Part shown: piece by piece, positions 1 through 7,527 of the stretch
Layout of the letters: each line of letters opens with the position of its first letter
How positions within the stretch are numbered: the stretch's first letter is position 1
NCBI GenBank assembly: GCA_039026555.1
Contig: JBCCMB010000032.1
Location: 1 to 23,451, forward strand
Length of the DNA: 23,451 nucleotides
Source: JBCCMB01 sp039026555
Lineage (GTDB): Bacteria > Pseudomonadota > Alphaproteobacteria > Caulobacterales > Hyphomonadaceae
Direction of reading: 5' to 3'
Translations under genes and position numbers: made by a program
The notes under the pieces: model-generated
What the model was told of the DNA's origin: nothing
Database searches by the model: none
Seen by the model: the letters and a program-made list of their open reading frames with translations, nothing else

Positions 1-216
1 CGCAAGGACAGTTACGACCGGAAACCAAAACCGGGCATGCTGATCCAAGCGATGACGGATTTTCCGGTCGACAAAACGCGATCTTTTATGATTGGCGACA
101 AGCAAAAAGACGTCGACGCCGCCAAAGCCGCCGGCGTCGCCGGCTTTCTGTTTCGCGGCGGCGATCTGTCGACATTCGCCGAATGGGCCCTCGCCGATAT
201 GGAGGGCGGCCGCTAG
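1..216 (+). CDS. gmhB: HAD-IIIA phosphatase, C-terminal part (probable heptose bisphosphate phosphatase GmhB)
   Basis: The open frame enters from the left edge in frame 1 and ends at TAG 214-216, giving the last 71 residues; the start lies outside the window. The visible part has the HAD motif III region RKPKPGM (residues 7-13), with its conserved lysine, and the acidic motif IV FMIGDKQKDVDAA, where D33 and D37 would hold the catalytic magnesium. Known members of this family remove the 7-phosphate from heptose 1,7-bisphosphate on the way to the LPS inner core, or act in histidine synthesis (HisB N-terminal domain). The cysteines of the zinc-binding GmhB form are absent just before RKPKPGM, so this would be the zinc-free variant. 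The gene converges on ndk with only 7 bases between the stops and no terminator hairpin. HAD family assignment is firm; the exact substrate is inferred. Confidence 0.7.
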   Translation, partial: RKDSYDRKPKPGMLIQAMTDFPVDKTRSFMIGDKQKDVDAAKAAGVAGFLFRGGDLSTFAEWALADMEGGR

Positions 217-223
217 GCCCCGC

Positions 224-646
224 TTAGCCTACGATTTCGTCCAACGCGAAAAAGAATGCGATTTCACGTTCGGCGCTTGTTTCGCTGTCGGACCCATGGA
301 CGGAGTTTTCACCGATTGAGGCCGCGTAAAGCTTGCGCACAGTGCCTTCGGCCGCTTCCGCCGGGTTGGTTGCGCCCATCACGTCGCGATGATGCAGAAC
401 GGCGTTTTCACCCTCTAAAACTTGCAGAACGACAGGGCCGGACGTCATGAAATCCACCAATTCGCCGTAGAAGGGGCGCTCTTTATGCTCTGCATAGAAC
501 CCTTCGGCTTGTGCCTTTGTCAGCCTTGCACGCTTTTGGGCCACGATCCGAAGGCCTGCGTCTTCAAACACGGCGTTGATTTTACCGGTCAAATTACGCG
601 CGGTCGCATCGGGCTTGATGATAGAAAGGGTACGCTGAACGGCCAT
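224..646 (-). CDS. ndk: Nucleoside diphosphate kinase
   Basis: A complete 140-residue protein, the usual length for bacterial NDK. It moves the gamma phosphate of ATP to nucleoside diphosphates through a phosphohistidine, balancing NTP and dNTP pools in the cytoplasm. The start MAVQRTLSIIKPDA is the classic NDK N-terminus with the nucleotide-contacting lysine at 11. The active-site motif NSVHGSDS places the phosphorylated histidine at residue 117. The ATG at 646 has an AAGG-type ribosome site about 9 bases upstream. The gene lies 119 bases downstream of holC on the same strand and has a plausible promoter of its own in that gap (see 711-739). It could be transcribed both from that promoter and by read-through from pepA-holC. 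Confidence 0.97.
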   Translation of the reverse strand: MAVQRTLSIIKPDATARNLTGKINAVFEDAGLRIVAQKRARLTKAQAEGFYAEHKERPFYGELVDFMTSGPVVLQVLEGENAVLHHRDVMGATNPAEAAEGTVRKLYAASIGENSVHGSDSETSAEREIAFFFALDEIVG

Positions 647-710
647 TTGATGTCGCCTTTTTTGGAAAATCTAATGCTGTTTTTGTGGGAAACAGGTGAG
701 GTTTGACGCC

Positions 711-739
711 CCTATAGCCGGGCGTGAGGCGTGCTACAA
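711..739 (-). promoter_or_regulatory. Candidate sigma-70 type promoter for ndk
   Basis: On the minus strand TTGTAG (739-734) is followed after 17 bases by TATAGG (716-711). Spacing and hexamers fit a housekeeping promoter and would start transcription near 704, leaving a leader of roughly 58 bases before the ndk ATG. It sits in the 647-765 gap between holC and ndk, which holds no other gene. This is a match by eye only. Confidence 0.4.
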
Positions 740-765
740 CCGCCTGTCTGACGCGATTGGGCGGA

Positions 766-1221
766 TTATGTCTTCTCGACCCAGCCTCCGCGATCGCCTT
801 GCTGGAAGTATCGGACGGGGGCGCCCGCATCCTTCGCCGCTTTAAACTGGCCTCTCGCCTTGCTGCGAACGTCTGTGTCTGCGCCGTCAAACATCACCAT
901 ACAGCGCTCAAATGCCCCGGCGTCAGCGTCCGCGCCGTCGAGCAACACGACCGCCCGAGCGCCGTTCTTGGGGTCAGCCGCAGACGATAAGAGGATGGGC
1001 TGGCGTGACGCGTCCGGCCCGTCAACGCCGTGCGGGGTGAAACTATCGTCCCGCCACGTCCACAACGCCGCATCAAGGTCCTTCAACCGGTCGGGGGCGG
1101 CGACGACCAACACACGCCACCCTTTTTCGAGGCATTTTTCGAGCAAGGGGCCGAGCGCGACTTCAAGCGCGCCGCGCTCTAAATGGTAAAACCACCATTC
1201 TGTTTGGGCGCCGCCCGCCAC
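766..1221 (-). CDS. holC: DNA polymerase III subunit chi
   Basis: Chi is the clamp-loader accessory subunit that links the replicase to single-strand binding protein. The 151-residue product matches the usual length of about 150. Its N-terminal TEWWFYHL, the following LEKGWRVLVV strand and the central WTWRDDSFTPHG then RQPILL pattern are typical of HolC. I chose the GTG at 1221 because GAGGA (1232-1228) lies 6 bases before it. An in-frame ATG at 1251 would add ten residues with no family support and would overlap pepA by 28 bases. With the GTG start the gene begins 2 bases after the pepA stop, and its ribosome site lies inside the last pepA codons, so translation is probably coupled. A much longer frame back to 1353 is only the shadow of pepA. 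Confidence 0.88.
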   Translation of the reverse strand: MAGGAQTEWWFYHLERGALEVALGPLLEKCLEKGWRVLVVAAPDRLKDLDAALWTWRDDSFTPHGVDGPDASRQPILLSSAADPKNGARAVVLLDGADADAGAFERCMVMFDGADTDVRSKARGQFKAAKDAGAPVRYFQQGDRGGWVEKT

Positions 1222-1223
1222 AC

Positions 1224-2681
1224 CTAATCCTCGTAATTGTCCTTGATCCATCGATCCAGGAGGCGCGGTCCATAGCCGCTGGCCCATGTCGGCTCCAACG
1301 CGCCGGCGTCGCCGGGACGCCAGGCCGTACCTGCGATGTCCAAATGCGCCCATGGCGTGTCATTTTCGATGAAACGCTGGAGAAATTGCGCGGCTGTGAT
1401 CGAGCCGCCCGCGCGGCCGCCGACGTTTTTCATATCGGCGACGGGGGAATCAATCAGCTTGTCGTACGCCCCGCCCAGCGGCATGCGCCAAACCGGCTCG
1501 CCTTCCGCGTCGCCTGCAGCCGACAACTGGCCCGCGAGATCATCATTGTTGCTGAACAGACCCGCATATTCATGGCCCAGCGAAATGACGATCGCGCCGG
1601 TTAGAGTCGCCAGATCAACGATAGCGCGCGGCTTATAATTTTCCTGCGCGTACCAAAGCACATCCGCCAGGACCAAACGGCCTTCAGCATCCGTATTATG
1701 GATCTCAATGGTCTGACCGGACGCCGAGGTCAAAATGTCGCCCGGGCGGATCGCGTTGCCGTCCGGCATATTCTCCACCAAGCCCACCAAGCCGACCACG
1801 TTGGCCTTCGCCTTGCGCTTCGCGAGCGCGACCATCGCCCCGACGACTGCGGCCGACCCGCCCATATCGCCCTTCATGTCTTCCATGCCGGCGCCCGGCT
1901 TCAAGGAGATACCGCCCGTATCGAAGGTGACGCCTTTGCCGACCAATGCTACGGGCGCTGTGTCTTTGTCGCCGGCGCCCATCCAAGATATCACGCACAA
2001 GCGCGAGCCGCGAATGCTGCCCTGGCCGACGCCCAGCAAAGACCCCATGCCTAGTTCCGCCATCGCCGGCTCGTCGAGCACTTTGATCTCTAGACCAAGG
2101 TCTGAGAGCGCCTCAATACGCTCAGCATAGCTTTCGGGATGCAGTACATTGGGCGGTTCGGTGACCAAATCGCGCGCGACCGCGGTTCCATCCGCAGCCG
2201 CCTTCAGCGGTGCGAACTCTGTTTCAGCCGCTTCGACATCGTCGATGACGACGCCCAGCGTCGTAAGAGTTGGTTTTTTGTCGTCTTTCAATTTGGTGCG
2301 GTAGCCGTCAAATCGGTACGCCGCTAATTGAGCGCCGAGACCTAAGCGCGCGCACGCCTCGGTCGACGGCGCGCCAACGATATCCAGGCTTTCAACGCCG
2401 GTCGTCAAAAGGCGCTTCACGAGGCCTGCGGCGGCCTTTTCAAAATCTCGAACGCTCGGCCCTGGACCGACGCCAACCGCCAGCAAACGCTTTGCGTTGA
2501 CGCCCTGCGGCCCCATAGCCTCGACGATTTGGCCCGGCTTTCCGGCGAAGCGAGGCGCCGCCTCAACTGCACGCCTTAGCGCCTCTGAAGCTGCGTCGTC
2601 GCCAATCGTCGACAAATCTGCATCGTGGACCAAAAAAGCGACGGCTTGCGCGTCAAACTGCGGTTTAAAATCTATCTGCAT
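1224..2681 (-). CDS. pepA: Cytosol aminopeptidase (leucyl aminopeptidase, peptidase family M17)
   Basis: A 485-residue M17 metallopeptidase that removes N-terminal residues from peptides; the family forms hexamers with two metal ions per active site. The N-terminal macro-like domain covers about residues 1-165 and the catalytic domain follows. The metal ligands are all present: K249 and D254 in VGKGVTFDTGG, D272 in MKGDMGGSA, and D331 and E333 in the family signature NTDAEGRL (329-336). The ATG at 2681 is preferred because AAAGGA lies 7 bases upstream and the protein then begins MQIDFKPQFD. The open frame extends 21 codons further to 2744 without family similarity. It is the first gene of the minus-strand run pepA-holC-ndk and is divergent from lptF. 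In some bacteria PepA also binds DNA; nothing here shows that. Confidence 0.96.
   Translation of the reverse strand: MQIDFKPQFDAQAVAFLVHDADLSTIGDDAASEALRRAVEAAPRFAGKPGQIVEAMGPQGVNAKRLLAVGVGPGPSVRDFEKAAAGLVKRLLTTGVESLDIVGAPSTEACARLGLGAQLAAYRFDGYRTKLKDDKKPTLTTLGVVIDDVEAAETEFAPLKAAADGTAVARDLVTEPPNVLHPESYAERIEALSDLGLEIKVLDEPAMAELGMGSLLGVGQGSIRGSRLCVISWMGAGDKDTAPVALVGKGVTFDTGGISLKPGAGMEDMKGDMGGSAAVVGAMVALAKRKAKANVVGLVGLVENMPDGNAIRPGDILTSASGQTIEIHNTDAEGRLVLADVLWYAQENYKPRAIVDLATLTGAIVISLGHEYAGLFSNNDDLAGQLSAAGDAEGEPVWRMPLGGAYDKLIDSPVADMKNVGGRAGGSITAAQFLQRFIENDTPWAHLDIAGTAWRPGDAGALEPTWASGYGPRLLDRWIKDNYED
1228..1232 (-). promoter_or_regulatory. Ribosome binding site that supports the GTG start of holC
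   Basis: GAGGA on the minus strand, 6 bases before the GTG at 1221, embedded in the last codons of pepA. It favours the GTG start over the upstream ATG at 1251. Confidence 0.55.
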
Positions 2682-2688
2682 GGAGGCG

Positions 2689-2694
2689 TCCTTT
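2689..2694 (-). promoter_or_regulatory. Ribosome binding site deciding the pepA start
   Basis: AAAGGA on the minus strand with a 7-base spacer to the ATG at 2681. It lies between two copies of the 10-base direct repeat GACGCCTCCA (2681-2690 and 2694-2703 in plus coordinates). Confidence 0.55.
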
Positions 2695-2771
2695 GGAGGC
2701 GTCTGTATATGAGCGACAGATAGGCGTCGACGGACGCCGTTCAAATCGGTAGCACTGGTAGCGGCGAAGCT

Positions 2772-2786
2772 CGGTTTTGAAAACCG
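2772..2786. repeat. Perfect 15-base palindrome between pepA and lptF
   Basis: CGGTTTTGAAAACCG reads the same on both strands around a central G, with 7-base arms. It is too short and lacks the T run of a terminator. It could be an operator for a dimeric regulator of lptF or pepA, or chance. Confidence 0.5.
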
Positions 2787-2831
2787 CCGTCCGCCTATGA
2801 GCAGTTAAGACATCGAACCGCCCGAGGCTTC

Positions 2832-3968
2832 ATGACTAGTTTTCAGCGCTATCTTTTCGAGACCGTGCTGCGAACGCTTGTTTCGATTGTCGGCGGTTTG
2901 GCGCTGATCGCCCTGCTTACACAAGGGCTTTCGCAGATCGATCTGATCGTTGAGAATCAGCAATCGGCCCTGACCTATCTTTGGGTATCCGTCTTGGCGG
3001 CGCCGCAAATCATTTCTTTGATGCTGCCGATCGCCCTGTTCGTGGCCACCACCTCGGCGCTCAACCGTGCGCATCGCGACAGCGAGATCGTGGTCGCTCA
3101 AGCGTCGGGCATGTCCAATTGGGGTGTGGCCTCACCGGTCTTGAGGCTCGCCATGCTCGCCACGCTTTTGCACCTGGTGATCAATCTTTGGGTGCAGCCG
3201 ACAGCCTATCGCGAAATGCGCGAGACCGTCGTTAACGCGCGCTCGGACCTCGCGGCGAGCTTGATCCGGGAAGGCGCATTCACCACCCCGGCCGACGGAT
3301 TGACCGTCTATGTCCGCCAAACGCTTGGCGGCGGTCGGTTGCGAGATCTGCTGATCAGCGATTCGCGGGACCCCGACGCGCCCGGCACCTATATCGCGCA
3401 AACCGGCGTGCTTACGGAAGTTGAAGGCGCGCCCGCAATCGTCATGCGCAATGGTCATTTCCAGCAGCTCAGCGAAACAGGCAGCCTCTCGAACCTCGAT
3501 TTCGACCAATACGTTTTCGATCTCAGCGAGTTTGCAGCTGAAGAAGAAGGGGTGCTGCTAAAAGCTTCGGACCGATATCTGCCGGAATTATTTTATCCGG
3601 ACGCGACGAACTATTACGCCGCGATCAACCTTCAGGGGCTTTGGGCGGAAGGTCATGCGCGAATATCTGCGCCGCTGCTCAACATCGCCATGGCGATGCT
3701 GGCGATCTATGCGGTCATTGGAGGCGATTTCAGCCGACGGGGCTATCAAGCTAGGATCGGTCTCGCTGCGGCGGCGGCCATCGGCATTCGGCTCGCCGCT
3801 CTTGGCGCGACATCCGCCGCGGAGGACAATCCAGATCTGAACGTTTTACAATATCTCACGCCGATCATTGCGGCGATGATTATCGGCATATTGTTTTTCG
3901 GACGTCCTTTGGCGACGCGGGCGCGTTTGCGCGCCTCCTCGCTTCCGGCGGGTGCGGCGGCGGCCTGA
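2832..3968 (+). CDS. lptF: LPS export ABC transporter permease LptF
   Basis: A 378-residue inner-membrane protein. LptF pairs with LptG, and the LptB ATPase (not in this window) powers extraction of LPS from the inner membrane into the Lpt bridge. The topology fits the family: three hydrophobic segments near 13-33, 50-77 and 100-121, a large periplasmic jellyroll-like domain from about 125 to 275, then three more segments near 281-298, 307-326 and 340-356. The stretch EIVVAQASGMSNW (85-97) matches the coupling-helix region, and DRYLPEL (247-253) followed by EGHARISAPLLN (273-284) matches the conserved region before the fourth helix. Its TGA stop shares one base with the ATG of lptG (TGATG at 3966-3970), so the two subunits are translationally coupled. 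Confidence 0.95.
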   Translation: MTSFQRYLFETVLRTLVSIVGGLALIALLTQGLSQIDLIVENQQSALTYLWVSVLAAPQIISLMLPIALFVATTSALNRAHRDSEIVVAQASGMSNWGVASPVLRLAMLATLLHLVINLWVQPTAYREMRETVVNARSDLAASLIREGAFTTPADGLTVYVRQTLGGGRLRDLLISDSRDPDAPGTYIAQTGVLTEVEGAPAIVMRNGHFQQLSETGSLSNLDFDQYVFDLSEFAAEEEGVLLKASDRYLPELFYPDATNYYAAINLQGLWAEGHARISAPLLNIAMAMLAIYAVIGGDFSRRGYQARIGLAAAAAIGIRLAALGATSAAEDNPDLNVLQYLTPIIAAMIIGILFFGRPLATRARLRASSLPAGAAAA

Positions 3969-5086
3969 TGGTCATCGCGGGACGCATACAACGCTATGTT
4001 TTTGTGGCCATGTTGAACGGCTTGGCCGTTACGCTAGGCGTCATCTTATTAGCGATCCTGCTGGTCGACGTTGTTGAACAGATGCGAACGATTGGCGGGC
4101 GCACGGAAATAGGGCTCGAGACCGCGTTTCAGCTAACACTGTTAAAGACGCCCCTCCTCATTCAAGAAACCCTGCCCTTCGCAATGCTAGTCGGCGCGAT
4201 CCTCGCTTTTTCCAAGCTTAGCCGCACAAGCGAGCTCCCCGCGATCCGGGCGGCGGGGGTATCCGCATGGCGCTTTCTCGGGCCGGCCATGCTGGTTGCA
4301 TTTTTGGTGGGCGTTGTCGCAGTCACAATTGTTGATCCCCTTGCGACGCGCGCCAACGCGCAATTTGAAAATATGCGGTCTGAACTGCTGAGTCGCCGCA
4401 CAAACGCCGGAATCGCCGATCGGAACGGCGTCTGGCTGCGGCAGGGCGACGAAAATGGGCAATCCGTTATTCACGCCGAATCGACGACTGACCGCGCCGA
4501 CGCGTTATTGAATGTTGAGATCTTTGTTTTTGACCGCACCGCAAGCGGTCCCGGCGGCGATATTTTTGAGTTCAGTCGACGTATCGACGCGGAGCGCGCA
4601 GAACTCAGGCCTGGTTTTTGGCAATTGGAACGCGTGATCGAGAATACGCCGGGCGGCGAGCCGGTGCGCCAGGAATATTTGGCGCTCCCAACCACCTTAG
4701 AGCCTGAGACATTGCTGAACCGGTTCGCCTCCGCGAAGTCGATCGCGTTTTGGGACCTTCCCAAGTTTATATCGGACACGCGCCGGGCGGGATTGGACGA
4801 CAACCAATATGTGCTGAAGTATCACACGCTGCTCGCGACGCCATTCCTACTTACCGCAATGGCGATGATCGGCGCCGTCGTGTGTTTGCGCTTGGCGCGT
4901 TCAGGCGGCGTATCGCAATTGATTGGCGCGGGAGCGGGCGCGGGGTTTTTGCTGTTTTTCGTCGCTCAGGTCTCTAGCGGGCTAGCCGCCTCAGGCGCGG
5001 CCCCTCCGCAAGCCGCCGCATGGTGCCCGCCGCTCTTCGCGCTTTTTGCGGTGATGACAATTGTCGCTTTTGTAGAGGACGGCTAG
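3968..5086 (+). CDS. lptG: LPS export ABC transporter permease LptG
   Basis: A 372-residue partner of LptF with the same plan: hydrophobic segments near 11-36, 60-82 and 103-122, a periplasmic domain from about 125 to 275, and three closing segments in the last 100 residues. The conserved motif LSRTSELPAIRAAGVSAW (84-101) is the cytoplasmic coupling region that docks on LptB; the SELxAxRAAGxS core is highly typical of LptG. Its ATG overlaps the lptF stop by one base. The C-terminus ends in AFVEDG. A 113-base gap follows before the chosen lptD start. Confidence 0.95.
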   Translation: MVIAGRIQRYVFVAMLNGLAVTLGVILLAILLVDVVEQMRTIGGRTEIGLETAFQLTLLKTPLLIQETLPFAMLVGAILAFSKLSRTSELPAIRAAGVSAWRFLGPAMLVAFLVGVVAVTIVDPLATRANAQFENMRSELLSRRTNAGIADRNGVWLRQGDENGQSVIHAESTTDRADALLNVEIFVFDRTASGPGGDIFEFSRRIDAERAELRPGFWQLERVIENTPGGEPVRQEYLALPTTLEPETLLNRFASAKSIAFWDLPKFISDTRRAGLDDNQYVLKYHTLLATPFLLTAMAMIGAVVCLRLARSGGVSQLIGAGAGAGFLLFFVAQVSSGLAASGAAPPQAAAWCPPLFALFAVMTIVAFVEDG

Positions 5087-5184
5087 AGCCGGCGCGCCGC
5101 CTTCATCCTAGACGGCGGCGACGCGTTCGCTTATCGGTGGAGCGTTCGCGCAAAGTTTGTGCGGACGCGGGGTTTAGCGTTTCC

Positions 5185-5191
5185 AGAGGGG
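5185..5191 (+). promoter_or_regulatory. Ribosome binding site deciding the GTG start of lptD
   Basis: AGAGGGG lies 8 bases before the GTG at 5200, and that start opens directly onto a normal signal peptide. This argues against the in-frame GTG at 5137 and the open frame back to 5020 inside lptG. Confidence 0.6.
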
Positions 5192-5199
5192 TCGCTCAC

Positions 5200-7380
5200 G
5201 TGTCGCGTACCACAGGTCTTGCAGCCGCCATGGCGGTGGCTGTCGTCACCGCCGCAACCGCCCAGGCTCAAGATGCGCCATCAAATGACGTTACAACCGA
5301 TTCAGGCGTCTATCTCAGCGCGCAAACGCTGACGGACGATCAAGAAGCTCGCCAGCTCGTTGCGGAAGGAAATGTGGAAGCGCGTTACCAAGGGCGCATT
5401 CTGCGCGCCGACCGCTTAATCTACGACCTAGAAAACGAACGCATCCGCGCTCAGGGAAATGTCCAAATCATAGATAGCGACGGATCAATTCGCTATGCCG
5501 ATGAAATTGAGGTTGACGAAAATCTAGACGACGGTTTTGCAACCCGTTTTTATACGCGCTTACCGAATGACGCGATCGCGACAGCATCCTCTGCGGTGCG
5601 TCAAAACGGTTCGCTCAACGCGCTGGAGCAAGCGTCCTATACGGCCTGCCCAGTCTGCGAAGAGAGCGAGGAGCGGCCAACTTGGGCGCTACGCGCGCGC
5701 CGCGCCGTGCAAGATCAAGAAAAGCAGATGATCGCCTACCAAGACGCGGTTTTGGAAATTAAAGGCGTACCGGTTTTCTACATACCCTATATGTCGCACC
5801 CTGATCCCTCTTCGGATCGAAGGTCGGGCCTCTTGCCACCAGACATTGGCGTATCTTCGAAATTGGGCGTCTTTTACGAGCAGCCCTATTACTGGGCTAT
5901 GTCGCCGTCGCAAGATCTAACCATTTCGCCGCTGCTCACGACGAAGGTGAACCCCGTTCTTGGCGTAGATTATCGCAAGCGTTTCTACTCGGGCATTATT
6001 AATCTGGAAGGCAGCTTTACCCACGAGCAAGATTTTGACAGCGACGGCGATAAGTTTGGCGACGATACTTGGCGCAGTCACATATACGGTTCGGGAATTT
6101 TCCAAATAAACACTATGTGGAGATGGGGCTTCGGCGTCGAGCGCCAATCGGACGACCTCTATGATCGTCGCTACGACATTGACGGCGCAAATGAGGCGCG
6201 CGGTCCCTTTGTCAGCCAACCGCGTCAATTGCTGTCCCAACTTTACGCCATAGGTCAAAATAGAGATTTTTATTTTGAGGGCGGCCTTCTTAGTTTTCAG
6301 GGTCTACGTGAGGAGGACGATCCAGGCGAGATCCCCTTAGTAACGCCCACCCTTTACAGTGAGAAAATTCTCGATTTTGGGGATTTCGGAAGTTTATCGA
6401 TAGCTGGATCATCCGCCGTTTTCACACGCGACACGGGCAATGACAGCGGCCGCGTCACCGGTGATGTAAACTGGCGGGCGCGATCTATCGTCGGCCCCGG
6501 CCTCGTCGTAGAACCCTTCGCCCAGGCGCGGCTCGATTATTACCTCTTAGACACTGTGGCCAACGGCGAAGAAAATGAAACGCGCAGTCTTGGCCTCGTC
6601 GGCGCTGAAGTAAGCTGGCCGTTTATTCGACCTGGAAAAAACGTCGACCTAACGATCGAGCCTATCGTAATGGCGGCGACGGGCACCTCCGGCGCAAACG
6701 ATGACGGCATTCCAAACGAAGATTCCTTGTTGTTTGAATCGGATGATTCCACACTCTTTCGCGCCAACGGCATTGGCGGATATGATGTATGGGAAGGCGG
6801 TTCACGCATCTCCGCAGGCGTACAGGCGTCTGCGCGATGGCGTAACGGATTTGAGGTCAACGGACTTGTCGGACGTCGTTGGCGGGAAGAAAGCGACGAC
6901 GCCTTCAATCTTGCGAGCAATTTGTCCGGTACGACATCTGATTATGTTGCAAATGTCGGCGTCAGACTAAACAGAACCTTGAATTTGTCGTCTCGGATGC
7001 GATTTTCCGAGGGAAATTTGGACCTAAGTCGATTGGATCTGCGCGCCTCGACAGATGTTTGGCGCCTCCGAGCGGCCGCGCGATATTACAAGCTCAATGA
7101 TCGCGCCACCATCGGCTCGCCTGAAGAAGGCGTGGAGCTGCGCGGGTCGCTGCGCGTGACCGACAATTGGTCGGCAGTCTACTCCCAACAACGCAATATC
7201 GAAGAAAACACCAATATTCGGCAAACGGTCGGCGTCGCCTACGAGGATGAGTGCACATATTTCCAAGTGGCGTTTGAACGATCGGAGGCGCTCGACCGCA
7301 CGCTTGGTCCCTCAGACTCCGTGACGTTCACTTTCGCCTTGAAAACGCTTGGTCAGGTCGGCAGCAGCGACGCGGATTAG
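5200..7380 (+). CDS. lptD: LPS assembly outer-membrane protein LptD
   Basis: A 726-residue outer-membrane barrel that, with the lipoprotein LptE, inserts LPS into the outer leaflet. From the GTG start the first 23 residues form a signal peptide (RTTG, a hydrophobic alanine/valine core, then AQA before the likely cut). Residues of about 35-140 form the LptA/OstA-like beta-jellyroll, with the repeated pattern GNVEARYQGRILRADRLIYD and GNVQIIDSDG. TACPVC places cysteines at 150 and 153. GVPVFYIPYMSHPDP followed by RRSGLLPPDIGVSSKLG is the hallmark linker into the barrel. The rest alternates beta strands, and a single cysteine (685, YEDECTYF) lies near the C-terminus. No other cysteine occurs in the mature protein. 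It is followed by surA, whose product helps LptD fold. It looks less GC-rich than the fab genes, as judged by eye. Confidence 0.95.
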   Translation: MSRTTGLAAAMAVAVVTAATAQAQDAPSNDVTTDSGVYLSAQTLTDDQEARQLVAEGNVEARYQGRILRADRLIYDLENERIRAQGNVQIIDSDGSIRYADEIEVDENLDDGFATRFYTRLPNDAIATASSAVRQNGSLNALEQASYTACPVCEESEERPTWALRARRAVQDQEKQMIAYQDAVLEIKGVPVFYIPYMSHPDPSSDRRSGLLPPDIGVSSKLGVFYEQPYYWAMSPSQDLTISPLLTTKVNPVLGVDYRKRFYSGIINLEGSFTHEQDFDSDGDKFGDDTWRSHIYGSGIFQINTMWRWGFGVERQSDDLYDRRYDIDGANEARGPFVSQPRQLLSQLYAIGQNRDFYFEGGLLSFQGLREEDDPGEIPLVTPTLYSEKILDFGDFGSLSIAGSSAVFTRDTGNDSGRVTGDVNWRARSIVGPGLVVEPFAQARLDYYLLDTVANGEENETRSLGLVGAEVSWPFIRPGKNVDLTIEPIVMAATGTSGANDDGIPNEDSLLFESDDSTLFRANGIGGYDVWEGGSRISAGVQASARWRNGFEVNGLVGRRWREESDDAFNLASNLSGTTSDYVANVGVRLNRTLNLSSRMRFSEGNLDLSRLDLRASTDVWRLRAAARYYKLNDRATIGSPEEGVELRGSLRVTDNWSAVYSQQRNIEENTNIRQTVGVAYEDECTYFQVAFERSEALDRTLGPSDSVTFTFALKTLGQVGSSDAD

Positions 7381-7460
7381 ACCGGTCGCCCTGGCCGCTC
7401 GCCGCCGCTATCAACAAGGAAATCAATCGCGCAAAGTATGATGCGCAGCACAAGCCCTAT

Positions 7461-7488
7461 TTGCGCCGTCTTCTTGGGGCGCTATTCT
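7461..7488 (+). promoter_or_regulatory. Candidate promoter for surA
   Basis: TTGCGC (7461-7466) and TATTCT (7483-7488) are separated by 16 bases within the 147-base gap after lptD. A start of transcription near 7494 would exclude the upstream ATG codons at 7438-7443 and fit translation from 7513 or 7528. Match by eye; the gene may also be read through from lptD. Confidence 0.3.
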
Positions 7489-7527
7489 AACGAAGAATTC
7501 ACTGCAAGCCCCATGGGTCGAGTAAAG

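Larger units (their letters stand above)
2682..2831. promoter_or_regulatory. Divergent intergenic region pepA / lptF
   Basis: This 150-base gap must carry the promoters for both the pepA-holC run and the lptF run. A weak pair on the minus strand, TTGAAC then ATCTGT 17 bases later, may serve pepA. I found no convincing hexamer pair for lptF. The gap contains a perfect 15-base palindrome (2772-2786). The lptF start has GAGG four bases upstream. Confidence 0.4.

Noticed and set aside
92..319. A 75-residue plus-strand frame at the left edge
   Set aside because: It is out of frame with the clear HAD phosphatase end in frame 1 and crosses into antisense of ndk.
5020..5199. Open frame upstream of lptD running back into lptG
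   Set aside because: It encodes an arginine-rich stretch that overlaps the conserved end of lptG; the GTG at 5200 has a good ribosome site and opens on a signal peptide.
5500..7300. Lower GC look of lptD as a sign of transfer
   Set aside because: No composition was computed; barrel proteins rich in Asn, Asp, Tyr and Phe naturally look less GC-rich, and gene order around it is conserved.
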